A stretch of 64,000 nt of DNA from Chamaecrista fasciculata (lineage: Eukaryota > Streptophyta > Magnoliopsida > Fabales > Fabaceae). Below are positions 24,977 through 36,700 of this stretch, in pieces (the stretch's first letter is position 1; each line of letters begins with the position of its first letter). Position numbers and translations under genes: made by a program. The notes under the pieces were generated by a model. That model saw only the letters and a list, made by a program, of their open reading frames with translations, was not told where the DNA came from and did not search any database. The stretch spans positions 191,307-255,306 of the forward strand of contig QANZ01020749.1 in NCBI GenBank assembly GCA_003254925.1, in the 5' to 3' direction.

Positions 24977-25443
24977 ATGGCACATTCACAAGCTTCAGTC
25001 GGATCCGTTAGGGTTCGTCCTTACTGCTATTGCGGCGAGAGAGCAGTTCGTTTAACTTCAAACACAGAGGAGAATCCGGGAAGAAGATTTTGGAGGTGCA
25101 AATACTACCTGGTAAGCATAATCGTTTTTTGGAGCAGTTCGTTTAACTTCAAACACAGAGAGCAGTTCGTTTAATTTTGCAATACAATATGGAAACATAA
25201 TGATTTTTGATGAATTTTTATGTTTAGGGTATAAGAGATTGTGACTATTTTGATTGGGTTGACAAAACTATGGATGATGAACGAGACATTGCAATTGGAA
25301 GGCTTAGATTGAAGTTGGCGACTTCAAATGCAACTAATAAGAGGCTGCGAAGATTGAATTCTGCACTTGTAGTTTGTAATGTAATGATGTTTGCATTTGC
25401 AGCAATTGTAGGTTATCTCTGGGTCAAAGGTTATAACAAATGA
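24977..25443 (+). CDS. GRF zinc-finger membrane-anchored protein (element-borne)
   Basis: Two exons, 24977-25111 and 25228-25443, with GT-AG junctions, give 116 residues. Residues about 17-57 form a GRF zinc finger: the C-Y-C-G pair, then NPGRRFWRC, then the last cysteine and aromatic residues in RDCDYFDWVD after the splice. The C-terminus ends in a hydrophobic segment (VCNVMMFAFAAIVGYLWV) that could be a tail anchor. GRF fingers are zinc-binding folds found in plant transposon-associated and nucleic-acid proteins, and the function of this small class is unknown. The ATG at 24977 is chosen because the frame is open and domain-bearing from there. It lies in element D, tail to tail with the PB1-like gene. 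Confidence 0.7.
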
Positions 25444-25617
25444 GATGTAAAGGTTGTAGCTTTATTTGAAGACTTGCTGCAGTTGTAGGGACTTAGTAGA
25501 GTATGTGTTGGAGTTTAGTAGAGTATATGTTCTTGTTGGAGTATGTGTTGGAGTTTAGTAGAGTATGTGTTGGAGATTAGTAGAGTATGTGTTGGAGTTT
25601 AATTTATATATCTTGAC

Positions 25618-25941
25618 CTATGTGTTGGAGATTAGTAGTGCCATTATATTGGGTTTAAACATCCCAAACTCCTTGCCAATCTCACTCATTTTCAACATTT
25701 CTGTATCACCTGTAATTGGGTTTAAAGAATTGTCCGACAATTCAAGAAATGGGTTGGCATACATCATATTATAGTTGTTGCTATACCCTAACTCTTTTAG
25801 ATCATCCTCAATGTCAAACAAGCACCATTTGTCCCCATCACGCTCCCAGAATGTGATATCCCCACCCTCATACCGAAGAAGATGTCCATTATTCACCCAA
25901 TGACCACCATGATAAACTTTCACAGTGAAAACCTCCCACAT
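25618..25941 (-). CDS. PB1-like domain protein, MULE N-terminal type (element-borne)
   Basis: The frame begins MWEVFTVKVYHGG at 25941 and runs 107 residues to a stop at 25618. The FTVKVYHGG..V......Y.GG pattern with a later CLFDIEDDLKELGY resembles the PB1-like domain that opens many plant Mutator-family transposase-like proteins. The zinc-binding, DDE (MULE) and SWIM parts are absent. A splice acceptor (CTTTAAG) lies just before the ATG, and a donor (GAGGTATG) near 26370 could supply an untranslated first exon. The function is not known. It is either a shortened transposon protein or a captured gene, and it converges on the GRF gene with a gap of about 175 bp. Confidence 0.6.
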   Translation of the reverse strand: MWEVFTVKVYHGGHWVNNGHLLRYEGGDITFWERDGDKWCLFDIEDDLKELGYSNNYNMMYANPFLELSDNSLNPITGDTEMLKMSEIGKEFGMFKPNIMALLISNT

Positions 25942-26942
25942 TCTTAAAGCAAGCAAACAAAAACTAATGTCAGACCAAAATACAAATAAAAAATATAGAA
26001 TAAGAACAAAATACAACTCAACATACAAAATACGAACTACAAAATACACAGTTTCTGCAACCTCTGTTTTTAAGAAACAACACACCAGCCCTAACACACT
26101 AAAAAACTTAGTAACATCAGTAAAAAAGAGACATCTAACTTGAATAAGCATAAATAACCACCGAAACCCACTCTAAAACACAAATTTAACTTAAAATCAC
26201 AACTGATCATGCCCTAAACGTATACCAGTCATGCAAAATCATTATCCACAACAAAGGACTCAAACATTATTCAAAAACGTACTAACCAACTGCAAAGTAA
26301 CCATGAAAAATGAAGAAGATCAGAAAGGACCTAAAACTGTCGAAACCCTAAACGAAATAGGAATACATACCTCAATAATAGCTCCGACGACGATGTCTCT
26401 GTTTCCGACGACGGTGTCTCTGTTTCCGACGAGTTCTCCGGCGCTGGTTCACGACGAGGCTACCGATCGCACTCTCTCACGCTGGTTCACGACGAGAGAA
26501 ACGTTTAGCAATTTGAAACCCTAGAAACCCTAACCCTCGAGAGGTGTTGTTGGAGATGAAGGAGACTAATGGACCTTTGAGTGAGGTAGAGAGTCTGAGA
26601 AGAATGAAGATGAAAAGTTGCAATCTAACGTATCTTTGGCGGGAGTGAGGTAGAGTAGTCTTTTTTTTTATTGTTAAAATGTTGTTAAAATGTTAAAATG
26701 TTATTAGTTTATGCATATTAGTCCTTTTTTTTATCCACATCATCTAAACTTGCCACTTCAACATCCCAGTCATCATGCCACATCAGCATTAACGGAAAAA
26801 ATTTAACGGAAATATGGATAGGACTAACGGTGAGAATTTTTCAAACTTATGGGACCAAATCTGAGACGAAAAAACTTATAGGACTGATCTGGGAACTCAT
26901 GCAAACTTATAGGACCAATATTGCACTTTGGCCTTTTTTTAA

Positions 26943-27330
26943 TGATAATTATATCCTTATACTAACAAAAAATAACATGTGTCCACTCCATTCCATTCTA
27001 TTAATAATAACTTAACAAGTGTCTATTGCTTTCCTCATTAAAAACTCTTAAACAACATATCTACTCAGTCCATTAATATTTTCTCCTCACCACTCTATTA
27101 GTGTACATTAATATCTTTTCCTCCTTCTCCTCACTAAAACTCCTATACATAGCCTAAGGTTATTATGTTATGCACCTTGCAACAGAAGAAAACTTCTACA
27201 ATTACAACTTCGCCCTCAGACCAACTCCAACAAATGTCAAGATCCATACGTATTCTTACGATACTTGCGGTCTCAGGTTGTAAATTTAGGGCGTGTTTGC
27301 GGATACAATTATTTCTTCAATACAAATTTA
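26943..27330. other. Intergenic, no gene seen
   Basis: CT-rich and AT-rich sequence between two long-TIR elements. No coding signal. Confidence 0.4.
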
Positions 27331-28005
27331 GGTTAAAGTGTATTTTTGGTCTTATAACTTTTACAAAGGTCTCAATTTGGTCTTATAACTTTTTCTATTG
27401 CAATTTTGGTCTCATAAGTTTTGAAAATGTCCCACCGTTGGTCCCAAGGCGATTTCCATCCATTATCTGCAATTAAAGATGATCTGACAGACTGAGTTAG
27501 ATGATGACGTGACAAATATGTGTGAAGTGGATTAAAAAATGATCAACTTTGGTCTCATAGCTTTGTATAATGTTGCAAATTTGGTCTCATAGCTTTGTAT
27601 AATGTTACAAGTTTGGTCTCATAACTTTGTATAGGGTTGCAATTTGAATGAATAGTCTAACTAATATCTTGTTGATTTAGGGTGCGTTTGGATACTCCGT
27701 TAGGGTGCCTTTATCCTCCTTTATCTCTCAGTACTCCTTTACTACCAGAGCTACAGTTACAAATGTTGTTTGTTTTACCTTTATCTCCCCCTCCTTTATT
27801 TTCCTCCTTTATCATTCTTTTATCTCTCATTTATCTTCTAAAATTACTAACATATCCCTACTCAACTACCTATAATTACCTACTTTTTACTATAAAATAA
27901 TAAAATATTCAAAGGGCATATTTGTAAATTGCATATAAAAATATTTTTTTATTACCCTTACAACTTTCTCTCTCCTTCATCTTTTCTTACTATTTTTTTA
28001 CTCAC

Positions 28006-28032
<27 letters not shown>
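28006..28032. repeat. (CT)n microsatellite
   Basis: Uninterrupted CT dinucleotide run of 27 bp. Confidence 0.95.
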
Positions 28033-28037
<5 letters not shown>

Positions 28038-28719
28038 ATTTTAAAATACTCAAAATATTAGTTAAAAAGTTTACTAATAAAATAACTTCTTTTCATTTTT
28101 TATTGAACATTAAAAAATAACAGAAAAAATTATTTGAAATTGGTGAAAAAAAATTTTAAATTAAGATAGATATGTTATTATAAGTTAATGAAGATGAATC
28201 ACGTTTTGGCCTAAAAAAAATAAAGATGGACGACGTGGGATAGTTTTTATTTGAATAATACATCATGAACGTGGGATGGGATGATACATGGACGTGGGAT
28301 GGGTTTTTCTTTTGTATATATATTTTAAATTATTTTATTTTATGTATTATGATGTAATAATTTATTTTATACTATAATTTTAAATGACCGACTACCAGAA
28401 GACCCTTAGACATATAATATAGTGTAGATATATAATTTATATTAATTTACTTAAAAAATAATGCTAACTTAATAAGTCAATACTTGAGTCATCAAAATAT
28501 ATAGCTGAGGGACCAATATGGAACAAAAAATAACTGAGGGACCAATTTGGAACATGGAGCATAACTGAGGGACCAAAATAGGACTTTGGCCTATAATTTT
28601 TGATATATTCGTATTCCTTCCTCTATTTTTCAATTATTTAATAATATTTTTTAGAGTAAAAATTTAAAATAAAATTATTAAGTCCATGTTATTTACATTT
28701 TGATCAATGAGTTAAATAT

Positions 28720-29170
28720 ATAATCAAGACCCCAAAAATATAGGTTTTGGTCCCTCCTACAGTATATATATGGGTAATATTTTTTGTGGTTTAAAAATTT
28801 ATGAACATATTTAAAAAACAGTAATGGGAAAAAATATATAATTCATTCCCTAAGACTTTACAATTTGGTCCTTCCTCCAGTATATATATAAGTAATATTT
28901 TTTGAAGTGTAAAAAATATACATATTGGTCCATCATTCTGTATATATATGGCTAATATTTTTTGTTCTGCAACTACTGAAGAAGAAAATTTAGAAAAATA
29001 CATAATTCATACCCCAGAAAATATACATTTTGGTCCCTTCTCTATTATATATATAGGTAATATTTTTTGTAGTATCAAAATTTTAAAATAAAATTAAAAG
29101 ACAGTAAACAGGAAAAATATATAATCTAGTCCCTAAAAGTTTACAATTCAGTACTCAAAAATTACATTTT
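28720..29170. repeat. Imperfect tandem repeat, about 100-bp unit
   Basis: About four diverged copies. Each has a TTTTGGTCC-type motif, then TATATATATGGGTAATATT or a close variant, then TTTTTTG. The array is non-coding. Confidence 0.7.
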
Positions 29171-30096
29171 GGTCCCACATTCACACCTCCATCCTCCTTT
29201 ACCTTACCACTCCAAAAATCTCCTTTATTAACTTCCTCCTTTAGCACAAATTTCGAGGCAATCATTACTCATACCACTTTACTAACACCAAAACAAACAA
29301 AAAAACAACACTCCTTTATCCTCCTTTATTTTTACCATTTTTACCCCTATACAAATTTAAAATACCAATACTATTATTTCAACCCACCACAATCATTACA
29401 TACCCTTTAAAATAATTTCACATCATAATTCCTCCTTTATCTCTCATTTTCCCAAACACAATTTACTAAAAACCTCCTTTATAACACAAATCCTTTACCT
29501 CTCCTTTATTACCTCCCTCATTCCTTTATTCTCCTTTAACTTAACTTTTAATCCAAACACACCTTTAGTTCCCTATGCTACGCATATTTATTGCCAACTA
29601 TTGGCTTATAAATTTTTTATTTATCAAAGTACAAGAAATAGTGTTCTGATTTAACTACCAATAACAACTCTAAACAAGTGTTATGGACATACCTAGTGTT
29701 ATGTGTTGGTGTTATAGGCATATGACTCAAAATATTAAGTAGGATTATGAGGATAGTCACTGCAATATCTTAAAATCATATTTGACAGAAAATCTATGTA
29801 ACAGCAAAGGTCAAGTAATATTCAGAAAACCTATGATAGAAACAATAACTAATATGGAACGAATTTTAAAACTGATTAAGTAGAGTTGGGACCAAATTCG
29901 CAACCCTATACAAAGTTATGAGACCAAATTTGCAACATTATACAAAGTTATGAGACCAAAGTTGGTCCTTTTTTAATCCACTTCACCCATACTTGTCATG
30001 TCATCATCCAACTCAGTATGCCAAATCATCTTTAACGCCAGATAATAGATTGAATATAAATTTTGGTCCTTGAATTTGTAAAGATTATTCTATTTT

Positions 30097-31329
30097 GGCC
30101 AAAGTGCGAATTTGGTCCTATAACTTTGCTCCAGTTCCCAAATCAGTCCTATAACTTTTTTTGTCTCGAATTTGGTCCTGTATCTTTGCTCAACGTCCCA
30201 AATCAGTCTTATATCTTTTTCTATCTCAGTTTTGGTCCCCATATGTTTTGAAAAGCTCCCACCATTAGTCCTCCGTCTATTTTAAATTACATTTTAGTCC
30301 TGAAAACTTCAAGTTCCTTTCACTTTAGTCCCTGACTATCAAAATGAAAGTGAAAGAGCATCCCTGAAGATTCTCCAACCTTACATCTCAGTCATTAATC
30401 CATGAATTCTTCATGAAATGGAATAGAAATGCAAAAACAACACAAATTAAAGCAAATGACAGAGGGACCAAAACTAAAAATGGAGAAAATTTAAAACCCA
30501 CCAGAAAACGTACGAAAATCGCTGAGAAACTCAAAAACTCATCCAAATACCCCAATTCTCATTGAAATCTCACTCAAATAATCACCCTCAAATGCTTTAA
30601 GAAAGAATTTTTGAAAATCCAAACTTTTGAGGAGGGATGCGATAGAAAATTCCCTTACATTTGGTGATTCTGAGAGAGAAGTTCTGAAATCCCTTACATT
30701 TTTTCTATCACCTCCCTCCTCAAAAGTTTGAATTTTCGACAATTCTTTCTTAAAACATTTGAGGGCGATTATTTGAGTGAGATTTCAGTGAGGATTGAGG
30801 TTTTTGGATGAGTTCTTTAGTTTCTCAGCGATTTCCGTACGTTTTCCGGCAAGGTTGGGCCATTTTCCGGTGGGTTTTAAATTTTCTGCGTTTTCAGTTT
30901 TGGTCCCTCATTTGCTTTAGTTTGTGTTGTTTTTGCATTTCTATTCCATTTCATGAAGAATTCATGGATTAGGGACCAAGATGTAAGGTTTGAGAATCTT
31001 CAGGGATGCTCTTTCACTTTCATTTTGATAGTCAGGGACAAAAGTAAAAGGGACTTGAAGTTTTCAGGACTAAACTATAATTTAAAATAGACGGAGGACT
31101 AACGGTGGGAGGTTTTCAAAACATATGGGACCAAAACTGAGACAAAAAAAGATATAGGACTGATTTGGGACCTAGAGCAAAGATATAGGACCAAATTCGA
31201 GACAAAAAAAGTTATAAGACTGATTTGGGAACTGGAGCAAAGTTACAGGAGCAAATTTGAGATAAAAAAAGTTATAGGACTGATTTGGAAATTGAAGCAA
31301 AGTTATAGGACCAAATTTGCACTTTGGCC
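30097..31329. mobile_element. Near-complete palindromic Mutator-type foldback (element E)
   Basis: The ends GGCCAAAGTGCGAATTTGG and, inverted, GGCCAAAGTGCAAATTTGG are flanked by the exact 9-bp duplication TTCTATTTT (30088-30096 and 31330-31338). The two 0.6-kb arms match for nearly their whole length and meet near 30700. The outer parts carry GGTCCTATAAC-type repeats. The inner parts are ordinary single-copy-looking sequence present in both orientations. It is non-coding. Confidence 0.88.
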
Positions 31330-31563
31330 TTCTATTTTTGTTCTTGAATTTAAGAGAGAGAACCAATAATGATTGCGTTTTTTTATAGGCCGAGAAATAC
31401 ATTTTACTTATTTAAGGACCGATTTGATATAAAATCATAGATCGGATAGTAAGTTTTTAAAACTTTTCATGTTATTTACATTTTGGTCATTTTATTTTAT
31501 TACATAAAGCAACTACCGTCTTCATTGTAAATATTCTTCTTTATGACAAATTCCAAGCAATGG

Positions 31564-31870
31564 ATCTGATTTGTGAAATTTCAAATGCTATTATAGCTTG
31601 GAATGGGAAGCATGCTGGAGACGCTGTGCGAGCAAGTGTTCGGAGCAAGGTAGATTGACATGTTAGGGGTTTATATGTAGAGGTTATGGGTGATTCTGAA
31701 CTTGACAAAGTAGTTTTTAGCCTAATTTACATCTTCGCATGACAGATTTTGAGAGCGAATTTGAACAGAGTCGATTTCAAAGTCGGCGTTTGTGGCTTTG
31801 CGCTATGGATGATTCCGCAGTTATTAGCGTCCGCGATGAACTTCCTAATCCAAAAGTTCTTGCAATCATA
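31564..31870 (+). pseudogene. Possible unidentified gene fragment
   Basis: An ATG at 31564 opens a 30-odd-codon frame (MDLICEISNAIIAWNG...) up to a donor-like AAGGTAGATT near 31650. A GACAG acceptor near 31744 leads into a second frame (LRANLNRVDFKVGVCGF...) that stops near 31870. Codon use looks more gene-like than its surroundings, but I recognise no domain. It may be a transduplicated or decayed exon pair. Confidence 0.25.
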
Positions 31871-32778
31871 AAGCAAGATTATGGTGATTGGTGATGGTGT
31901 GTGTGGATATAGGAGCCATTTTCAAATATTCCATACTTAAGAAATTGTTTTCACATGAAGTTATATGTGGCTATTCATTTTTTTTTTAAGTTTTTCATGA
32001 TTGAATCAAAAGTTATTATGTATTATAAGTCTCTTAAGATATTAAGAAAACGGAGCCACAATTTCATGTAATCCATGCAACATATATTGTCAAGGCAAAA
32101 AATACAGTTATCAATTGCAAATCATGGTTGTCGAAGAATTAATATCAGAAAATACATTATAGGCTGTAGGCACATTTTACATAGGTGTGCTGTTCCAAAC
32201 CATCTTGGTAGCACAAAATTGCTTGTGACTTTTGGGAGGACGACATGAAGTTCAAATAACTGATTCCAAAGATAAATTACGTTTCTACTCCTTGCCCTTA
32301 TTTCCTGCACATAATAGAATATTCACATGGCAACGTGTGTTAAGCTCGAAACCAAAAACAAAAGCTTCAGCCATTCACTGGATTTGAGTCTGCTCTCAAT
32401 TCAAGTCAGGCAACAAGGTATCAAACAATAACAACTTGAATACTCACTTCACTATTGATCAAATTCTACAAACGCGCCAGATGCATCATTCTATTCAAAG
32501 CATACGGATGACGTTAAAACTTAGCAAACATCTACTTCAAAGTCATCTTATTCATCCCGAAGTTTTAAGGTTATTTTCAATTTCATCCTATAGTTCTTTC
32601 TACTATGATTTCATCGTTAATGCATACAAAAAATATCAATCTAAGCCAATTTGTTCAATCGGGTTATAAAATTAAATCGATAATTAAATATTTTGGCCAT
32701 GTAGTTGGCAAATCAAATTTTATCATTCCTAGTTTGGATTAAACTCGGAATGAACTAGACAGTTTTTCAAGAAAAAAA

Positions 32779-33569
32779 GTTAAAAATATAATTTTGGTCC
32801 CTTATATTTGAGGCAAATAGCAATCTAACCTTTTATTATTTTTTGTTGCAGTTTTAGTCTTATAAGTTTCTCAATAGTTTCACTCCTTGATCTCAATGAC
32901 TGAATGCAATCATATTTCTCTCGTTTTAAATTTGACGAGTTCGGAGATACATATTTGTTACGGGTCTTTTCTCTATCCAATTGAGATTGTCAGCAAACAA
33001 GGTCAAATTGAGTTCTAAAAAAGGACCACTCGTTTCAAGGTCAAATGAACAAACTTAGTCATATTTCTCTCGTTTTAAGTCTAAATACAACGAGTTTAGA
33101 GCTACATATTACTGTAGATGAGTTCTTTTTCTACCCAGTTGGTATCATTAACAAATGAAGTCAATTCAAGCCCAAAAGTATGTTTGGAACCAAAAAGTGA
33201 AAAATTATCAAAAATTAGTCTCAAACCCAATTTAGAAGTTTGATTTGACTTCATTTGCTGACGATCTCAACTGGATAAAAGATAAAAGGACTCATTTGGA
33301 GTTGACACAAGAGATATGACCAACTTTGCTCATTTGCAATCCAATATAATCTTGTTTGTTGATGATCTCAATTGGACAAAGAAATGACCCGCTAAAAAAA
33401 ACACGTAGCTTCAGTTCGAACTTGAACCGATAGAGATATGACCACATTCAGTTGGGACCAAAGAGTACAACTTTTGAGAAACTTGTAAGACCAAAATTAA
33501 AACACCAAAAGATAAATGTCTAAATTGCAACCTATCCCAAATATAGGGATCCAAAAATGCATTTTGGCC
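32779..33569. mobile_element. Degraded foldback element (element H)
   Basis: The left arm contains ATTTTGGTCCCTTATATTTG and the right arm the inverted CAAATATAGGGATCC...TTTTGGCC. Inner blocks (GATCTCAACTGGATA, ACTTCATTTG) also recur inverted. The ends are diverged and no clean target duplication is visible. Confidence 0.5.
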
Positions 33570-33719
33570 TTTAAAAAATTAACATAAAAGGTGACCCTGA
33601 ATTGAAACAACAAAATACTTTCATATTTTCCCATCCCTCCCCGTTATTCCTTCCCAGCTTATCTCATTACTTTTTTTTGTTTCATTATATAGGCAAGGCA
33701 ACTAATTTGCAGTGGCAAG

Positions 33720-36700
33720 TTACTCAGTAAAAGAAATATACCAAGGAAGCTTAAAAGTATCTTTCCACCATCCTTGTTTCGAGCAGTTTGCAACAATTCT
33801 GTCCAATCGCACAATGACCTCAGAAAACGTTGGCCTAACAACAGGTTTTGGATCCCAACATTCCTCAATCAACCTGCATACATGAATGATAATTAGACAG
33901 CTTGACTGGTAGCCTCAAATTGTTAAATTTGAAGCCCCATTTTTTATTTTGAAAAATTGACTAACTCTTTCAAATCTGGAGGATAACTTTTCGTTTTGAT
34001 CTTGAATGGTGGCCTTTTTCCTTCTACACACATCAGTTTCAAGGCCTCCTCTGGAGACTTTGGGTGGAAAGGCGGCATACCCTCTACCATCTGAGCCCAT
34101 AAAAAGAAAAATCACAAGAAAATTGCCAATGCTTTCTAATAGTATATCGTAATCAATCATCAAATTGATAAATTCAGTATAATTAAATTCCCCTGAAGTG
34201 AAAACACCACTCCATCTGAGCAATAAATGCTTGCAGAGGAAACTAGAGGACATAAATAGTCTTGAAAACCACTACATTTGAAATTATTCCTGATTTAAAA
34301 TATCGTAAATTGGGACTATAAGGGGCATAATACATCGAAGAAAAGGTCAACATATAAATATGGAGAAGAACAGATTTTGGAAACTGTGTATCGGGTTGTT
34401 TGAAAGATTAAAACAAATAATAATAGTATTTTGTGAAAACAGTTACCTCATACACAATGAGACCAAAAGAATAAGCATCCACACTTCTATCAAATATATC
34501 ATCTTTGTAAACCTCTGGTGCCATGTACAAGCCTACAATGAAACCCAAATCATAGATTGAACCAAGACGAAGATTTTTGTAGCAAATCCAGAGTGCACAC
34601 TTTTATTGTTCTCATCAGATTTGTACATATTGTTATTTTCAGTGATATTTACTGAACTAATCTTTCCCAAAATGAATGTTCCTTATACATACTTTCCCTG
34701 TCTCAATGATAGTCCTCCTATAACAGTTTAAAATCTGTGATTATAGGCTTTCTTAGTTCAAGACAAATTCATCTTTAAACAAAATCAGTAACACTACAAA
34801 TAAAACTTCTCCCAGATGGACAAGATAGAAAGAACTCCAGTATACAAAGCATTCCTATGCGTTTGTTCGCTCAAGGAACTTTAGGATAGAAGGAGAATCT
34901 ATGGCATATTTGACACACAAAGCATAGTATAAGCCTAGCCCAATGATCAAAATATCCATCTAACCATAGCCCAAGGTGGATTAAAGAGTCAACAAGCGAT
35001 CTTAGGGACAACTTAAAACAAGGTTAAAGTCAAGACTTGAGAAATAACTCGAAAGAAACAGAGCAGATTGCTCCTCCATCAATCACAATGCAGGTAATGT
35101 ATATGCATAGTGAACCTCCATATCCTTGAAAATGGAATTTCCCACAAAATCCCCTCCCCCATTTCATAACCATCTTCGACCAAGCTTTTTTCATTAAATG
35201 TTCGATAAAAATGGTGAAATTAGTTGTCATATTAATGTACTGAATACAGCCTTGAAAAGAAAATTTCTGTATTCTCTGTTCAAAAAGTTATTACCAAGAT
35301 GAATCTTAATGCAGTAACAAGTTACAGAAGGATAGCAACCTACCCATCAATTAGGGATGAGAGAATCTCAGTGATGAACCAAAAATTTTGACATGCATAA
35401 AAACTTACTTGAAAGGTCAATGTTAGCCCCAGGCTGCACCAGCCTTGCTCTATCAGTTGAAATTTTTGACAGTCTTACCATACCAAATCCAGCTACCTTC
35501 AACTGCCCTCCATTATCCAGCAAAATATTTCTGGCACCTTACCAAAATGTCATATATTAAAGGAACAGTAATCTCAATTAAATATATCCAACTTAAAATG
35601 TACATGCATTTCAGATTAACTTTTGTATTAAGTTGTCTTACTTTGGCTTTAAATCACAGTGAATTATTGGATCTGGTTTACACTCATGAAGATAGTTCAT
35701 GCCCCTGCTAACAAGAAATTAACCAAAATATCATAAAACAGATAACTTCATAGAATGCCCTGATGTATAATTATTTAGTGCATCATAAACTTATCAACCA
35801 AGAAAATGACCAAAAGAAAAGCTAGAAAAACAAAGAGCATATAGAATAAGAGAGATTTATACATGTAAGATCCACATGAAAATTATATAAAATATTTGTT
35901 TATAAAGTTTTTGAAAAACGTGACTTTAAAAGAGATGTGCTAGAAGTCAAGGTTTTATTTATTAGAGTTAGTTGTTTGGTATGTGTTAGCTAGAATGTTA
36001 AATGTGGTAGGTGAAGTTGGTGTCTTTAAATATGTATGCAAATTCCATTGTAATGTAATCAATCTAACCAATCTATTCAATCTATTCAAATCAATTCAAT
36101 TCAGTCCATTCAGAAAATAGAAATTCAACAAGATGACTTGCCTAGCAATGTCAAGAGCAAACCGTAAAGCTTTTGATGGGGATAGACGACCTTTCTTTTG
36201 AAGATAGCTAGCTAGGTCACCCTGAAAATTCAACATTTACAAGCATTGAAAAGTGATTCAGATGCAATAAACTCTACTGACAAACACAGTTTTCCAGAAT
36301 AATTCAGCATTGACTTCTCCAAACAAAAGGAATAAACCAACAACGACCCTTTCTTCATTTTCCTTAAAAGGAAGAAAACAAACATTCAATAGTCAATCTC
36401 TTCAATAGTTCAATCTACATAAGTGCATTTTATCCTGCGTACTAAATATAAATGAATAAAGGAGCAAAAATGACAGCAATTCAAAATATTTCTCGATCAT
36501 TTTTCCATCATACCATTATTTTTTTTTCTTTTGTGTTTTTCAGCAAATCATGATTCAGAACCATGACACAGCAGAAATGCTTTTTTTTTTTTTTTAAGTT
36601 CAGGTTGTGTTGTGTGGCAGAACCACAAGACAGACCTTCTTTGAAAAAATGAAAATTACAGCATGACACAGACCAATTTTTTTGTAGAGAAGTGTTGTGC

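Larger units (their letters stand above)
24547..26933. mobile_element. Long-TIR Mutator-like element carrying two genes (element D)
   Basis: The terminal inverted repeats 24547-24730 and 26750-26933 (184 bp each) are identical by eye and begin GGCCAAAGTGCAATATTGG. They are flanked by the exact 9-bp duplication TTTTTTTAA (24538-24546 and 26934-26942). Long TIRs plus a 9-bp duplication identify a Mutator-like element. The inside holds two convergent genes, a plus-strand GRF zinc-finger protein and a minus-strand PB1-like protein, and no catalytic transposase. Identical TIRs indicate a recent insertion. It is related by its ends to 30097-31329. Confidence 0.9.
27680..29564. mobile_element. Large Tourist-like (PIF/Harbinger) element
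   Basis: The ends GGGTGCGTTTGGAT and, inverted, AGGTGTGTTTGGAT are flanked by TTA on both sides (27677-27679 and 29565-29567). The subterminal regions contain many CTCCTTTAT motifs, inverted on the other side. At 1885 bp it is long for a MITE, yet it has no transposase frame. Its centre holds a tandem array (28720-29170) and what may be the end of another GGCC-type hairpin near 28591. It is inserted in element F. Confidence 0.65.
27331..30055. mobile_element. Degenerate long-TIR element (element F)
   Basis: A left arm (about 27331-27640) with repeated GGTCTCATAGCTTTGTATAA motifs pairs with an inverted right arm (about 29885-30055, ACAAAGTTATGAGACCAAA). Both arms include a matching GATGATGACRTGACAARTATG stretch. 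The extreme right end is lost, so no target duplication can be read. It is split by the Tourist-like element 27680-29564. The arm style matches the Mutator-type elements nearby. Confidence 0.6.
31339..33719. other. Intergenic between hairpin elements and kinase gene
   Basis: It holds an unidentified possible gene fragment (31564-31870) and a degraded foldback element (32779-33569). The part next to 33720 is probably 3' UTR of the kinase gene. Nothing else was recognised. Confidence 0.4.
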
